This document shows positions 1-9,732 of a DNA stretch of 45,911 bases, one piece after another. The DNA is from Erythrobacter sp. GTDB lineage: Bacteria; Pseudomonadota; Alphaproteobacteria; Sphingomonadales; Sphingomonadaceae. The stretch spans positions 1 to 45,911 of the forward strand of contig JABDNC010000285.1 in NCBI GenBank assembly GCA_013001165.1, given 5' to 3'. The translations under genes and the position numbers were made by a program. Positions within the stretch are counted from its first letter, which is position 1. Each line of letters opens with the position of its first letter. A model generated the notes under the pieces. It was not told where the DNA came from. It saw only the letters and a program-made list of their open reading frames with translations, and ran no database searches.

Positions 1-1641
1 GACGCCACCATTCTTCGCGAATTCGACATGACGACCAAGCAGTTCGTCGAAGGCGGCTTCGTGATCGAAGAGAAGAGCCAGGGCGGCGTCAGCTGGGTCG
101 ACGAGAACACGCTGCTCGTGGGTCGCGATTTCGGCGAAGGCACCCTCACGGAAAGCGAATATCCCTTCACCACCCGCATGTGGACGCGCGGCACCGCATT
201 GGCAGATGCTCCGGAAATATTCCGCGGCGATGCCAAGGACGTGTCGGCAGGCGCCTATCACCTGCGCACGCCCGATGGCGAGATCCAGGCCCGCATCGCT
301 TATCGCGGTCTCTCGTTCCACGAACGCGCCTACTACCTCTGGAAAGACGACGAGTGGGTTCAGCTCGACCTGCCGAAGAAGGCCGGCCCGTACGGCATTC
401 TCGATGGCCACATGCTCTTTTCGACCGATGTCGATTGGGAAACCCAGGGACAGACTTTCCCCGCTGACTCGCTGATCGCGGTCGATCTGGAAGAATGGAA
501 AACCAATCCCAACGGTGCGACCAAGACGCTCGTTTGGGCGCCCGAGCAACGCCAGACCAAGCGCGGCGGCAATTCGACGGCCAACAGCGCCTACATGTCG
601 ATCCTCGACAATGTCGTGGGCAAGGTACTCAAGATCGACTTCGAGGACGGCGAATGGGTGAAGCGCGAAGTCGCCCTGCCCGACAACGCCACGCTTGGCG
701 TCTCGACCGCGTCCTCGGAATCCGACGAGATCATGTTCACCTCGACCGATTTCCTCACGCCAAGCACGCTCTGGTATACGGACGGCAGCGGCGATCCCGA
801 AGTGCTCAAGACCTCTCCCAGCTATTTCGATTCCACGGGCATGGAAGTCGAGCAGTTCGAGGCGACCAGCAAGGACGGGGCGAAGATCCCCTACTTCCTC
901 GTCAAGCCCAAGGGCATGGAGATGGACGGTACCACGCCGACGCTGCTGTACGGATATGGCGGTTTCCAGATCTCGCAGCTGCCGAGCTATCGTTCGCTTA
1001 CCGGCAAGCTCTGGCTCGAAAAGGGCGGCGCGTTCATTCTCGCCAACCTGCGCGGCGGCGGTGAGTTCGGCCCCGGCTGGCACCAGACCGCAATCCGCGA
1101 GAACAAGCAGCGCACCTGGGACGATTTCATCGCTGTCGGCCAGGATGTGGTAGAACGCGGGATCACCAATCCCGGCCAGCTCGGCATCCAAGGCGGCAGC
1201 CAAGGCGGCCTTCTGGTCGGCACGGCCTTTACGCAGGCTCCCGAAAGCTTCGATGCGGCGATCGTCGCGATCCCGCTGTTCGACATGCTGCGCTATCACC
1301 TGATCGGTCGCGGCGCTTCGTGGATCGGCGAATATGGCGATCCGCGCATTCCCGAACAGCGCGCATGGATCGAGGGCTATTCGCCCTACCAGAAGATCGT
1401 CGAAGGCGTGGACTACCCGGCTCCGTTCCTCTGGGCCTCGACAGCCGACGACCGCACGCACCCTGCCCATGCGCGCAAGGCTGCTGCCAAGCTCAAGGAG
1501 CTCGGCCAGGACTACTGGTATTTCGAGGACATGACCGGCGGCCATTCGGGCGGCGTCGACAATGAGCAGCGCGCCAAGCTCCAAGCCCTGCAGATGATCT
1601 ATCTGATGCAGCGCCTGATGGACGACAACGAGAGCGAATAG
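1..1641 (+). CDS. Prolyl oligopeptidase family serine peptidase (S9), 5' truncated by window edge
   Basis: Frame is open to base 1 (DATILREFD before the listed Met). GGSQGGLL nucleophile elbow, GYGGFQ, LANLRGGGEFGPGWH and a C-terminal GGHSGG histidine motif are typical of S9A. Confidence 0.93.
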   Translation, partial: DATILREFDMTTKQFVEGGFVIEEKSQGGVSWVDENTLLVGRDFGEGTLTESEYPFTTRMWTRGTALADAPEIFRGDAKDVSAGAYHLRTPDGEIQARIAYRGLSFHERAYYLWKDDEWVQLDLPKKAGPYGILDGHMLFSTDVDWETQGQTFPADSLIAVDLEEWKTNPNGATKTLVWAPEQRQTKRGGNSTANSAYMSILDNVVGKVLKIDFEDGEWVKREVALPDNATLGVSTASSESDEIMFTSTDFLTPSTLWYTDGSGDPEVLKTSPSYFDSTGMEVEQFEATSKDGAKIPYFLVKPKGMEMDGTTPTLLYGYGGFQISQLPSYRSLTGKLWLEKGGAFILANLRGGGEFGPGWHQTAIRENKQRTWDDFIAVGQDVVERGITNPGQLGIQGGSQGGLLVGTAFTQAPESFDAAIVAIPLFDMLRYHLIGRGASWIGEYGDPRIPEQRAWIEGYSPYQKIVEGVDYPAPFLWASTADDRTHPAHARKAAAKLKELGQDYWYFEDMTGGHSGGVDNEQRAKLQALQMIYLMQRLMDDNESE

Positions 1642-1660
1642 GCTTTCGCTCAGGACACAG

Positions 1661-1696
1661 AAAAGGGGCGGCCCCGCGCTGGGGCCGCCCCTTTTT
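1661..1696. terminator. Bidirectional Rho-independent terminator between convergent genes
   Basis: aaaaggggcggcccc-gcgct-ggggccgcccctttttc: perfect long GC stem flanked by A- and T-runs, between convergent CDSs. Confidence 0.9.
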
Positions 1697-1710
1697 CGTT
1701 GTCTTGAGAG

Positions 1711-2358
1711 CTATCTGATCGGGATCATGACCTCGTTGCGGCGCATGCGAGCCGGAACGCGCGGCGCATCGTAGAAGGCGTATTCCGGCGCACCGGCTGC
1801 CTCCAGCCCTTGCTCCTCCATCCAGCGGCGAAGGAATCCTTCCATCTTCTCGAGATCCTCCTGTCGCCCCCAGCCGTCGAATTTGACGCTGGCCATCTTG
1901 CGAGCTGGGATTTCGATCAGCGTTATGTCCGAAGGCGGCTCGGGCAGGGTCTCCATCGTGTAGCTTTCGGGCATAACGAAACGCGTATTCCAGCTGCCCG
2001 TATCCTCACCCTCGCCGATGGTGACGGGAGAAGTCATTGCGATCTTTTCAGCCTGCTTGCGGATGACCGGGGTTGTCATTCCGATAGGTGCACGCCCGTC
2101 CTCCTGCGCGAAGATATAGGCTGCGAGCCGGCGGAAACCGGCATTCATGGCGCGCATCCGATCACCGGTGTGCGTTACCTCGGCGACGATCATCGGTTCG
2201 TATTCGCGTACCTCGAAGGCGCCCTGCTGGGCGACGAGCTCGAATGCGGGCTCGTCGCTGTAGCGGCCCTGCGCATAGGCTGCGGTGCCTGCAAGCAGTG
2301 CCGCACCCAGGCCAATCGCAAGATATTTCGCTTTTACCATTTCCGACATCCTCTGCAT
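1711..2358 (-). CDS. SOUL family heme-binding protein
   Basis: 215 aa with signal peptide; FEVREYEPMIVAEV, NAGFRRLAAYIF, IAMTSPV and RVPARMRRNEVMIPI motifs typical of the SOUL family. Confidence 0.9.
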   Translation of the reverse strand: MQRMSEMVKAKYLAIGLGAALLAGTAAYAQGRYSDEPAFELVAQQGAFEVREYEPMIVAEVTHTGDRMRAMNAGFRRLAAYIFAQEDGRAPIGMTTPVIRKQAEKIAMTSPVTIGEGEDTGSWNTRFVMPESYTMETLPEPPSDITLIEIPARKMASVKFDGWGRQEDLEKMEGFLRRWMEEQGLEAAGAPEYAFYDAPRVPARMRRNEVMIPIR

Positions 2359-2409
2359 GACTTTATCAGACAGCAGTTACGCAGCCGCTTCGTTCCCGGA
2401 TGCATCGGG

Positions 2410-2682
2410 TCACTTGCGCGTCGGGGCATGGAAATCGGGCGGCTTCCCGGCAATCCAGCGCAGGAACTTCTCAATCGCCTCGTTTTCTATCAGCGACTCA
2501 CGGTCTTCGCCGATCCGCGCCAGTTGGGCATTGGTGAAGTTGGCATGGATCGCCTGGTGGCAGATCGGATGGACGGGGACCGTGAAGCGCCCCTTCTTCG
2601 ACTTGGGAATCGGGTGATGGTACTGGACCCGCGTGCCGATGGGCCGCTCGCAAAGCCAGCAGGTGGTCCGGCCCTCGCTCAG
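2410..2682 (-). CDS. Small HNH-type endonuclease-like protein (about 90 aa), putative CTG start
   Basis: Not in the ORF track. Minus frame reads (L/M)SEGRTTCWLCERPIGTRVQYHHPIPKSKKGRFTVPVHPICHQAIHANFTNAQLARIGEDRESLIENEAIEKFLRWIAGKPPDFHAPTRK*. CxxC, HH and CHQAIH resemble small HNH proteins. No ATG/GTG/TTG in frame; CTG at 2682 overlaps the glmU TGA as CTGA. Confidence 0.75.
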   Translation of the reverse strand: MSEGRTTCWLCERPIGTRVQYHHPIPKSKKGRFTVPVHPICHQAIHANFTNAQLARIGEDRESLIENEAIEKFLRWIAGKPPDFHAPTRK

Positions 2683-4046
2683 CCCTTCTTCTCCGACGCT
2701 TTCTTCTTTTTCATCGTGTCGTGAAAGCGGTCGGCCCAGCCCGGTTTGACCAGCTGTTCGGCGCGAACCATGCGCAGCTCGCCAGCTGCAACGTCGCGAC
2801 TGACAGCGCTTCCCGCGGCAACGATCGCATCAGCACCGATTTCGACCGGCGCGATTAGCGAACTGTTGCTGCCGATGAAGGCGCGCTCGCCGATCTTGGT
2901 CTGGTATTTGAAATAGCCGTCGTAATTGCAGGTGATCGTGCCGGCGCCGATGTTCGCCCCTGCCCCGACCGTCGCATCGCCGAGATAGGTCAGGTGATTG
3001 GCTTTGGCGCCCTCGCCCAGCGTCGCCTTCTTCATCTCGACGAAATTGCCGACCTTGCTGCCCTTCTCCATCACGGCGCCCGGGCGCAGGCGGGCGTACG
3101 GACCGACTTCGCAATCCTGGCCGACGTGCGCGCCTTCGAGATGGCTGAAAGCACGAATGCGCGTGCCACTTTCCACCTTCACGCCGGGCGCGAAGACGAC
3201 GTTCGGCTCGACCGTGACGTCGGGAGCGAGGTCGGTGTCGTAGCTGAAGAAAACCGTCTCGGGCGCCTTCAATGTCACGCCGTTCTCCAGCGCTTCCTCG
3301 CGCTTCAAATCCTGCCACTGGCGTTCCGCGGCTGCCAGTTCCTTGCGCGAATTGATACCGACCACTTCGTGCGGGCGATCGGTGACCACGGCGGCGCAGG
3401 TCTTGCCGTCCTTCACCGCTACATTGACGATGTCGGGCAGGTAGTATTCGCCCTGCGCATTGTCGTTGTCGACACGGTCGAGCAGGTCGAACAGGACCTC
3501 GGCGCGCGCAGCCATCAGGCCCGAATTGCACAGGCGGCAGGCGCGCTCGGCTTCGTTGGCGTCCTTGAACTCGACCATCTTCTCGATGGTCATGTCACGG
3601 TGCGTGATTACCCGGCCGTATTGAAGCGCATCCTCCGGTTCGAAGCCCAGCACCACCACGGCAGGCGCATCGGCAGCGCGCAGGCGGGTGAGCATGTCGT
3701 TCATGGTCGAACTCTTGATGAAAGGCGCATCGCCCAAAAGCATCACGACATCGCCATCGAACCCGGCGAGCGCTTCCTTGGCCTGCGCAACCGCATGACC
3801 GGTGCCAAGCTGCGGTTCCTGCACCACGCATTCCGCGCGCTCGCCCAGCTGGCCGATGACCTGTTCGCGCTCGTCACCGACAATCACGATGGTCCGTGCC
3901 GGCGAAAGCTCTTCGACCGAGGCCATCAGGTGCTCGATGATCGGTCGGCCCGCGATATTGTGGAGGACCTTGTGCAGGCCGCTCTTGAGGCGGGTGCCCT
4001 TGCCGGCAGCAAGGATGACGGCGGCGAAATCGCGGGTGTTGCTCAT
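2679..4046 (-). CDS. glmU: Bifunctional N-acetylglucosamine-1-phosphate uridyltransferase / glucosamine-1-phosphate acetyltransferase
   Basis: VILAAGKGTRLKSGLHKVLHNIAGRPIIEH and left-handed beta-helix hexapeptides (NHLTYLGDATVGAGANIGAGTITCNYDG). Start set at MSNTRDFAAV, 4046. Confidence 0.97.
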   Translation of the reverse strand: MSNTRDFAAVILAAGKGTRLKSGLHKVLHNIAGRPIIEHLMASVEELSPARTIVIVGDEREQVIGQLGERAECVVQEPQLGTGHAVAQAKEALAGFDGDVVMLLGDAPFIKSSTMNDMLTRLRAADAPAVVVLGFEPEDALQYGRVITHRDMTIEKMVEFKDANEAERACRLCNSGLMAARAEVLFDLLDRVDNDNAQGEYYLPDIVNVAVKDGKTCAAVVTDRPHEVVGINSRKELAAAERQWQDLKREEALENGVTLKAPETVFFSYDTDLAPDVTVEPNVVFAPGVKVESGTRIRAFSHLEGAHVGQDCEVGPYARLRPGAVMEKGSKVGNFVEMKKATLGEGAKANHLTYLGDATVGAGANIGAGTITCNYDGYFKYQTKIGERAFIGSNSSLIAPVEIGADAIVAAGSAVSRDVAAGELRMVRAEQLVKPGWADRFHDTMKKKKASEKKG

Positions 4047-4107
4047 GAAAAGGGGCCATGCCACCATTCGCTTGCAGTTTGAAGAACCATCCTGCACTCG
4101 GAGGGCG

Positions 4108-4791
4108 ATGACCGGCTTTCCCTTCGATATCGTCGCCTTCGACCTCGACGGCACCCTGCTCGAAACGCACCGCGACCTCGGTACGGCTGTGAACCATGCG
4201 CTGGACATCGGAGGCTTCGACCCCGTCCCGATCGACAGCGCGACCGACCTGATCGGCGGCGGCGCCAAGATCATGCTCAAGCAGGCGATCGACTTGCAGG
4301 GCGGGCTGGCGGAGGATGAATTCCGCAAGCTCTACAAGGAGATGCTGGGATATTATTCCCGGAACAACGCGGTCCACACGCGCCCCTATCCCCACGCGGT
4401 CGAGACGCTCGAAGCGCTGTGCGGACGCGGGGTGCGCATGGCGGTGGTCACGAACAAGTTCGAAAGCTTTGCCACCGATATCCTCCAGACGCTTGGGCTG
4501 GCGAGCAGGTTCGAGATTATCGTGGGCGGCGACAGCCTCGGCAAAGGCCCCGACGGGAAGCACCGCGCCAAACCGGCTCCGGACCCGATCTGGCACGCCC
4601 GCGAGGCCTGCGGCGGTGGAAGCATCGCCTTTGTCGGCGACAGCAGCTACGATGTGAAAGCCGCGCGAGCAGCCGGCGTCCCGGTAATCGCGGCGGCTTA
4701 TGGCTATTGCGATGCCCCGGCAGCGGAACTTGGCGCCGACGCAGCGATTGATTCGCTAGAAGGCCTCATTCCCGCCCTCGAACGCCTCTAA
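4108..4791 (+). CDS. gph: HAD hydrolase, phosphoglycolate phosphatase-like
   Basis: FDLDGTLLETHRDLGTAVNHAL, VVTNKFE and FVGDSSYDVKAARAAGVPVIAAAYGY; start at MTGFPFDIVAFDLDGTL. Confidence 0.88.
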   Translation: MTGFPFDIVAFDLDGTLLETHRDLGTAVNHALDIGGFDPVPIDSATDLIGGGAKIMLKQAIDLQGGLAEDEFRKLYKEMLGYYSRNNAVHTRPYPHAVETLEALCGRGVRMAVVTNKFESFATDILQTLGLASRFEIIVGGDSLGKGPDGKHRAKPAPDPIWHAREACGGGSIAFVGDSSYDVKAARAAGVPVIAAAYGYCDAPAAELGADAAIDSLEGLIPALERL

Positions 4792-4918
4792 GAGCCCGCA
4801 CTGCCCCTACGGCATCGGGCATGGCCGCTCGCAGTATTGCAAGTGCGAAGGGAACGTGGCAGTCCGCTTCGCCAATTGACCTTTACGTAAACGACAAACA
4901 ACCAAGCAGGAGCCCCCC

Positions 4919-5848
4919 ATGACCATCGACTTCAAGGACAAGGTAGCCATCGTCACCGGCGCAGGCGGCGGTCTGGGCCGCGAATACGCGCTCGAACTCG
5001 CACGCCGCGGCGCGAAGGTCGTCGTCAACGACCTCGGCGGTGCGCGCGACGGCACCGGCCACTCCGACATGGCCCTCCAGGTCGTCGAGGAAATCGAGAA
5101 GATGGGCGGCGAGGCAATGTCGAACGGCGGCAGCGTCACCGAATACGACCAGATGGAAAAGATGGTTGCCGACGCCAAGCAGAAGTGGGGCGGCGTGCAC
5201 ATCCTGCTCAACAACGCAGGCGTCCTGCGCGACAAGACCTTCGCGAAGATGAGCCCGGAAGACTTCGAGTTCGTCCTCAAGGTCCACCTGACCGGCTCGG
5301 CTTTCGTCACCAAAGCGTGCTGGGAAACCTTCCGCGAGCAGGCCTATGGCCGCATAATGATGACCGCGTCGTCGACCGGCCTGTTCGGCAACTTCGGCCA
5401 GGCGAACTACGGCGCGGCGAAACTGGGTCTTGCGGGCCTTACCAAGACGCTCGCGCTCGAAGGTGCGAAGTACAACATCAAGGTCAACACGCTCTCGCCT
5501 GTTGCAGGTACGCGCATGACCGAAGACCTCTTCCCTGAAGAAGCCTTCAAGCTGTTCGATCCGGTGAACGTGGTTCCGGCAGCCCTCTTCCTCGTCAGTG
5601 AAGACGCGCCCACCAATGCCATCGTCGGCGCCGGTGCCGGTGGCTACCACTCGGCATGGACCGTCATGAACGATGCCGTCTGGCTGCCCGATGGTGAGCG
5701 TACGGTCGAAGGCTTCGCCGCCAATTGGGACAAGATCAGCGAGTTTTCGAACCTCAAGGCCCCGCAGTCGGGCAGCGAGCAGTCGGGCGCGATCCTGACC
5801 GCCATGCAGAAGGTCACCGGAACCGGCCCGAGCAGCGCACGCGGGTAA
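4919..5848 (+). CDS. SDR family oxidoreductase (resembles the dehydrogenase domain of peroxisomal multifunctional enzyme type 2)
   Basis: VAIVTGAGGGLGREYALELARRGAKVVVNDLGG; NNAG; YGAAKLGL. Confidence 0.9.
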   Translation: MTIDFKDKVAIVTGAGGGLGREYALELARRGAKVVVNDLGGARDGTGHSDMALQVVEEIEKMGGEAMSNGGSVTEYDQMEKMVADAKQKWGGVHILLNNAGVLRDKTFAKMSPEDFEFVLKVHLTGSAFVTKACWETFREQAYGRIMMTASSTGLFGNFGQANYGAAKLGLAGLTKTLALEGAKYNIKVNTLSPVAGTRMTEDLFPEEAFKLFDPVNVVPAALFLVSEDAPTNAIVGAGAGGYHSAWTVMNDAVWLPDGERTVEGFAANWDKISEFSNLKAPQSGSEQSGAILTAMQKVTGTGPSSARG

Positions 5849-5866
5849 AACCGGCAATAACCGATT

Positions 5867-5908
5867 GAAAAAGCCCCCGCTGCATAGCAATATGCGGCGG
5901 GGTTTTTC
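5867..5908 (+). terminator. Rho-independent terminator downstream of the SDR gene
   Basis: aaaaagcccccgctgcatagcaatatgcggcggggtttttctt: long stem plus T-run. Confidence 0.85.
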
Positions 5909-5922
5909 TTTGGGGGGTTGCC

Positions 5923-6750
5923 ATGGATCTCGACAAGAACTTGCGCACGCTGCGCAAGACGTCGCTCGTTGTTACGATTTTGTCTTTCATCGTCATAATC
6001 GCCGGACTCGTCCAACTCGGACTGGGCGGGATAGCAGTGAAGCAGGAATACGAGCGGATCGCCGAAGTCGAGGCGATGATCGGCCAGCCCTCGAACTACT
6101 ATGGCTACCAGCGGCAATATCGCGAACTGCAGGCAAGGTATAACCGCTCGAGCAGCGCGTTTTTCCTCGAGGGACGCTTCCTTCCTTCGGACGAAAACCT
6201 TGCGCCGGATGCTCCCGGAGTGATTACTTTCGGTGTCTTTCTGGCATCGACCTTCGCCTTCCTCATCGCCGCAATGCTCTGGGTGTACCGCGCCCATGCC
6301 AATCTGCGCGACGTCGGAATCAGGGCGAAATACGGGCTAGGCCGCGCGGTATCCTCCTATCTCATCCCTCTCGCAAACCTCATGCTTCCCTTCGAAGCCA
6401 TGCGCGAACTCTACAATCGCAGCGAGGGTGAAGGAGACGATTTCGCCCATTCGACGGTCGAGAACGTCACGGCATGGTGGACGTCGGTGATCGTCGGCCT
6501 CCTGATCCTTAGCGCAATGATCGTGAAATTCGCGCTCGATGCGGCGACCAATCTCATAATCATGACGCCGATCTGGATGGAGTTCGTGATCCTGAGCTTC
6601 GCAATCGTGCTGCTGCTCGGTTCAGCCTATCTCTTCGCGAACCTGACGCGCAAGATCACGCAGGCGCAAATGGAAATCCTGCCGCAGATTGAACCGCAGG
6701 TGGTCGAGGAAGAAGCGCCGTCGCGACCCACGGTGAACATCATCGGGTGA
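5923..6750 (+). CDS. DUF4328-like membrane protein
   Basis: Multiple TM segments; VYRAHANLRDVG...LIPLANLMLPFEAMRELYNRS resembles DUF4328. Confidence 0.7.
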   Translation: MDLDKNLRTLRKTSLVVTILSFIVIIAGLVQLGLGGIAVKQEYERIAEVEAMIGQPSNYYGYQRQYRELQARYNRSSSAFFLEGRFLPSDENLAPDAPGVITFGVFLASTFAFLIAAMLWVYRAHANLRDVGIRAKYGLGRAVSSYLIPLANLMLPFEAMRELYNRSEGEGDDFAHSTVENVTAWWTSVIVGLLILSAMIVKFALDAATNLIIMTPIWMEFVILSFAIVLLLGSAYLFANLTRKITQAQMEILPQIEPQVVEEEAPSRPTVNIIG

Positions 6751-6761
6751 AGCTAGGCGTA

Positions 6762-6790
6762 TTGACGTATTAATACAGTAGGCGTATCAC
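6762..6790 (+). promoter_or_regulatory. Putative sigma70-type promoter
   Basis: TTGACG (6762-6767), 17-bp spacer, TATCAC (6785-6790), about 30 bp upstream of the ATG at 6822. Confidence 0.4.
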
Positions 6791-6821
6791 CCGCACCATT
6801 CTTCAATGGGGAGAGATTGGC

Positions 6822-7961
6822 ATGTATAGCCAGGAAGACCTGAATTCAGCCGTCGCGGCGGGCGCGATCAGCGCCGAAGCTGCGGACGCACTGCGCGCGC
6901 ACACGGCGGCACAGCGCGATGCACTACCCGCCGACGCCGAGCATTTCCGGCTCATCACCGGCTTCAACGACATCTTCGTCTCGATCGGCGTGGTCATCAT
7001 GCTCGTCGCGATGGGGGCAATCGGCCAAGCACTGGCCGGGGTGATCTACCCGATTCCCGAATGGACGCCCAATGCAGCGGACAATTGGTGGATCGAGACC
7101 CGCGAACAACGCAATATGGCGCAGGGCGTCGCCCTGTCGCTCGCTGCTCTCTTCGTTGCGGGCACGGCATGGTTCCTTGCCGAATTCTTCACCCGCAAAC
7201 GTCGTATGGCTCTGCCCAGCATCATCCTCCTTCTCGCCTTCGTCGGCGGGGTCATGGCGACGCTTACCGGCGTTGTCGTCGGCTGGCTTACGCCGCAGGG
7301 TGACGAGCAGGCCGCACTCGGCTTCTCATTGCTCGCCGTGGCCGCACTGATCACGGCTGGCGCTGCATGGCTCCACTGGCGCCGTTTCATGGTGCCGATC
7401 ACCATTGCTGCAGGGACCGGCGCGGTCGCCGCAACTGCAATCCTGCTGCTGGTGGCGATCATCGGCCCGAACGCCTCGAACATCGAGACCGTAATTCTCA
7501 GCCTCGTGTTCGTCGCTGGCCTCGTGATTTTCGCTTTCGCCATGCGCTGGGACATGAGCGACCCTCGCCGCGAAACGCGCCGCAGCGACGTGGCCTTCTG
7601 GCTGCACCTACTCGCCGCACCGATGATCGCACACCCGATCTTCGCGCTGCTGGGTGTGACCGATGGCGACAATATCGGTGCGGGCGCTGCGGTGGCCGTG
7701 CTCGCGGTCTACATCGCTTTCGGCCTGATCGCTCTGGCGATCGACCGCCGCGCTCTGCTCGTTTCGGCCCTCGCCTACGTGCTCATCGCGCTGGCCTATC
7801 TCTTCCGCGAATTCGGCGCGGTCGAGCTGACCTTCGCGCTGACCGCACTGGTCATCGGCTCCGCCCTGCTCTCGCTGAGCGCACTGTGGACACCGATCCG
7901 CCGTGCGGTCGTGAAGGGGCTGCCGGGTGACATGCAGGCACGGCTTCCGGCCACCGCCTGA
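6822..7961 (+). CDS. Multi-pass membrane protein of unknown function (possibly DUF2157-like)
   Basis: 379 aa; N-terminal soluble segment (SQEDLNSAVAAGAISAEAADALRAH) followed by about 10 hydrophobic segments. Confidence 0.75.
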   Translation: MYSQEDLNSAVAAGAISAEAADALRAHTAAQRDALPADAEHFRLITGFNDIFVSIGVVIMLVAMGAIGQALAGVIYPIPEWTPNAADNWWIETREQRNMAQGVALSLAALFVAGTAWFLAEFFTRKRRMALPSIILLLAFVGGVMATLTGVVVGWLTPQGDEQAALGFSLLAVAALITAGAAWLHWRRFMVPITIAAGTGAVAATAILLLVAIIGPNASNIETVILSLVFVAGLVIFAFAMRWDMSDPRRETRRSDVAFWLHLLAAPMIAHPIFALLGVTDGDNIGAGAAVAVLAVYIAFGLIALAIDRRALLVSALAYVLIALAYLFREFGAVELTFALTALVIGSALLSLSALWTPIRRAVVKGLPGDMQARLPATA

Positions 7962-7984
7962 CACGACACACGAAGCTGATCGGA

Positions 7985-8016
7985 GAAGGCTCGCACTGCG
8001 GTGCGGGCCTTTTCTT
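7985..8016 (+). terminator. Rho-independent terminator
   Basis: aaggctcgcactgcggtgcgggccttttctttt, between convergent genes. Confidence 0.75.
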
Positions 8017-8022
8017 TTGCGC

Positions 8023-8373
8023 TCAGTCCTCGACGGCTTTCATGAGTCGCCGCTCGATCGGGGCGACGACGCCAGGCAGTTCATGGCCGCGCTTGAGGAT
8101 CTGGCCATGCTCGCCGAACAGGGTCCACATGCCCTGCTTGCCGCGCAGCGACGGCCGTTTCTCGATCCGTGCCTGCGGACGTTCGGCATGGCGCACGAAT
8201 GCAGCGAAGGTGGCCGCATCCTTGGTGAAATCCATCGCGTAGTCGCGCCATTGCCCGGCTGCGACCATGCGGCCGTACACGTCGAGAATTCGGGTTAGTT
8301 CTTCCCGCGTGAAACCGATCTGGTCGGGCTTGCGTCCGGGGAAAGATACGACCTTCGCGCTGCTGAAATTCAT
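8023..8373 (-). CDS. DUF2794 domain-containing protein
   Basis: 116 aa; FTREELTRILDVYGRMVAAGQWRDYAMDFTKDAATFAAFVRHAERPQARIEKRPSLRGKQGMWTLFGEHGQILKRG resembles DUF2794. Confidence 0.88.
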   Translation of the reverse strand: MNFSSAKVVSFPGRKPDQIGFTREELTRILDVYGRMVAAGQWRDYAMDFTKDAATFAAFVRHAERPQARIEKRPSLRGKQGMWTLFGEHGQILKRGHELPGVVAPIERRLMKAVED

Positions 8374-9074
8374 CAGTCGTCGGTACCGCTTCGCTGACCA
8401 GGTTCGGCTGCGGCGCGCAGCTCGGCGATTTCACCGCGCAGCGACTTCAACTCGCCCTCAAGCTTTTCGATGCAATCGCGGCCGACCTCGCGTGCCTCTT
8501 CACACGGATCATCGCAGGGCGTGCCGTAGGGCATGAATTCCTTCATCCATTCTTCGGCCGGCACCAGCGTACTGCGCGCCTTGAGGCCGATCATCGTCGC
8601 ACCTTCGGGCACCTCGTCGGTTACCACGGCATTCGCACCGATACGCGCGCGCCGACCCACCGTTATCGGACCGATGACCTGCGCACCCGAACCAATGATC
8701 ACATCGTCCCCGATCGTTGGGTGGCGCTTGCCGCCCTTGCCGTTGGTCGGGTTGGTCCCGCCGAGCGTCACGCACTGGTAGATGGTGACATTGTTGCCGA
8801 TCTCTGCGGTCTCTCCGATGACGGTGAAGCCATGGTCGATGAAGAAATTCCGGCCGATCTTGGCGCCCGGGTGGATATCAATCCCCGTCACCATGCGGCT
8901 CCAGTGATTGATCAGGCGGGCAAGGAAGAACAGGTCTGCCTCGAACAGCCAGTGTGCGGCGCGGTGATAGGCCAGCGCCCAGACACCCGGATAAAGCAGC
9001 ACTTCCCAGCGGCTGCGCGGTGCAGGATCGCGGGCCTTGATCGAGTCCAGATAGGCGATCAGCCGTTCCAACAT
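8373..9074 (-). CDS. cysE: Serine O-acetyltransferase
   Basis: GIDIHPGAKIGRNFFIDHGFTVIGETAEIGNNVTIYQCVTLGGT...KRHPTIGDDVIIGSGAQVIGPITVG. Confidence 0.93.
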   Translation of the reverse strand: MLERLIAYLDSIKARDPAPRSRWEVLLYPGVWALAYHRAAHWLFEADLFFLARLINHWSRMVTGIDIHPGAKIGRNFFIDHGFTVIGETAEIGNNVTIYQCVTLGGTNPTNGKGGKRHPTIGDDVIIGSGAQVIGPITVGRRARIGANAVVTDEVPEGATMIGLKARSTLVPAEEWMKEFMPYGTPCDDPCEEAREVGRDCIEKLEGELKSLRGEIAELRAAAEPGQRSGTDD

Positions 9075-9101
9075 GGCCTCAATCCTTCCATTTTAGTCCA
9101 T

Positions 9102-9713
9102 TCAAAGCAAGCGGGCCTGCTCGGGGCCTTGCACAGCGTCGAGCGCGTCGCGCCAGATCGACATGGTGGCAGGTACCTTGCGTTCAAGGCTGAGCCGGTC
9201 GATTTCCGCCACGATCCGCTCGATAGCGGCGTAGCTGCGCTCCATTCTGGGTACGAGATAGGCGGGCGCGCCCTCGCCTAGCGCGAGGCCGCGCTGTGCT
9301 GCATGGCTCAGCATGAGCTGTGCGGCCATATCATCGTCCGGAGGCGCGATTTCGAGCTGGAGAGCGGCTCCCATCCGGCTACGCAAATCGGGCAGCTCGA
9401 TCTCCCAGCCCTTCGCATCGACCGTGAGCAATAGCGGGTAACCGTCCTCGCGCGCGCGGTTCCATGCGTGGAATATCTCGGTTTCATCCTTCGTATCGGC
9501 ATCGTCGATCGCCCCGCCTCCGGTGTGCGAGGCGAACCAGCGTGCGAAAAGCGATTTGCCCGCGCGCGGCGGTCCGGCAAGGATCGCGGTCCCGAAGGGC
9601 CAGTCCTGCGATGCAGCCAGCGCCTCGGCGACTGCCCGGTTGCTTTCGCCGATAATGATGCTGTCCGGCCCCTCGGAACCGGAATGCGTAAGCGGAAGCG
9701 CGATCTGGCTCAT
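9102..9713 (-). CDS. hdaA: DnaA-related AAA+ protein, HdaA-like
   Basis: 203 aa; NRAVAEALA...WPFGTAILAGPPRAGKSLFARWFA P-loop; DnaA-like domain without a DNA-binding domain; lies near purMN as hda often does. Confidence 0.8.
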   Translation of the reverse strand: MSQIALPLTHSGSEGPDSIIIGESNRAVAEALAASQDWPFGTAILAGPPRAGKSLFARWFASHTGGGAIDDADTKDETEIFHAWNRAREDGYPLLLTVDAKGWEIELPDLRSRMGAALQLEIAPPDDDMAAQLMLSHAAQRGLALGEGAPAYLVPRMERSYAAIERIVAEIDRLSLERKVPATMSIWRDALDAVQGPEQARLL

Positions 9714-9732
9714 GCAGGCACCGTGTGCGCGA

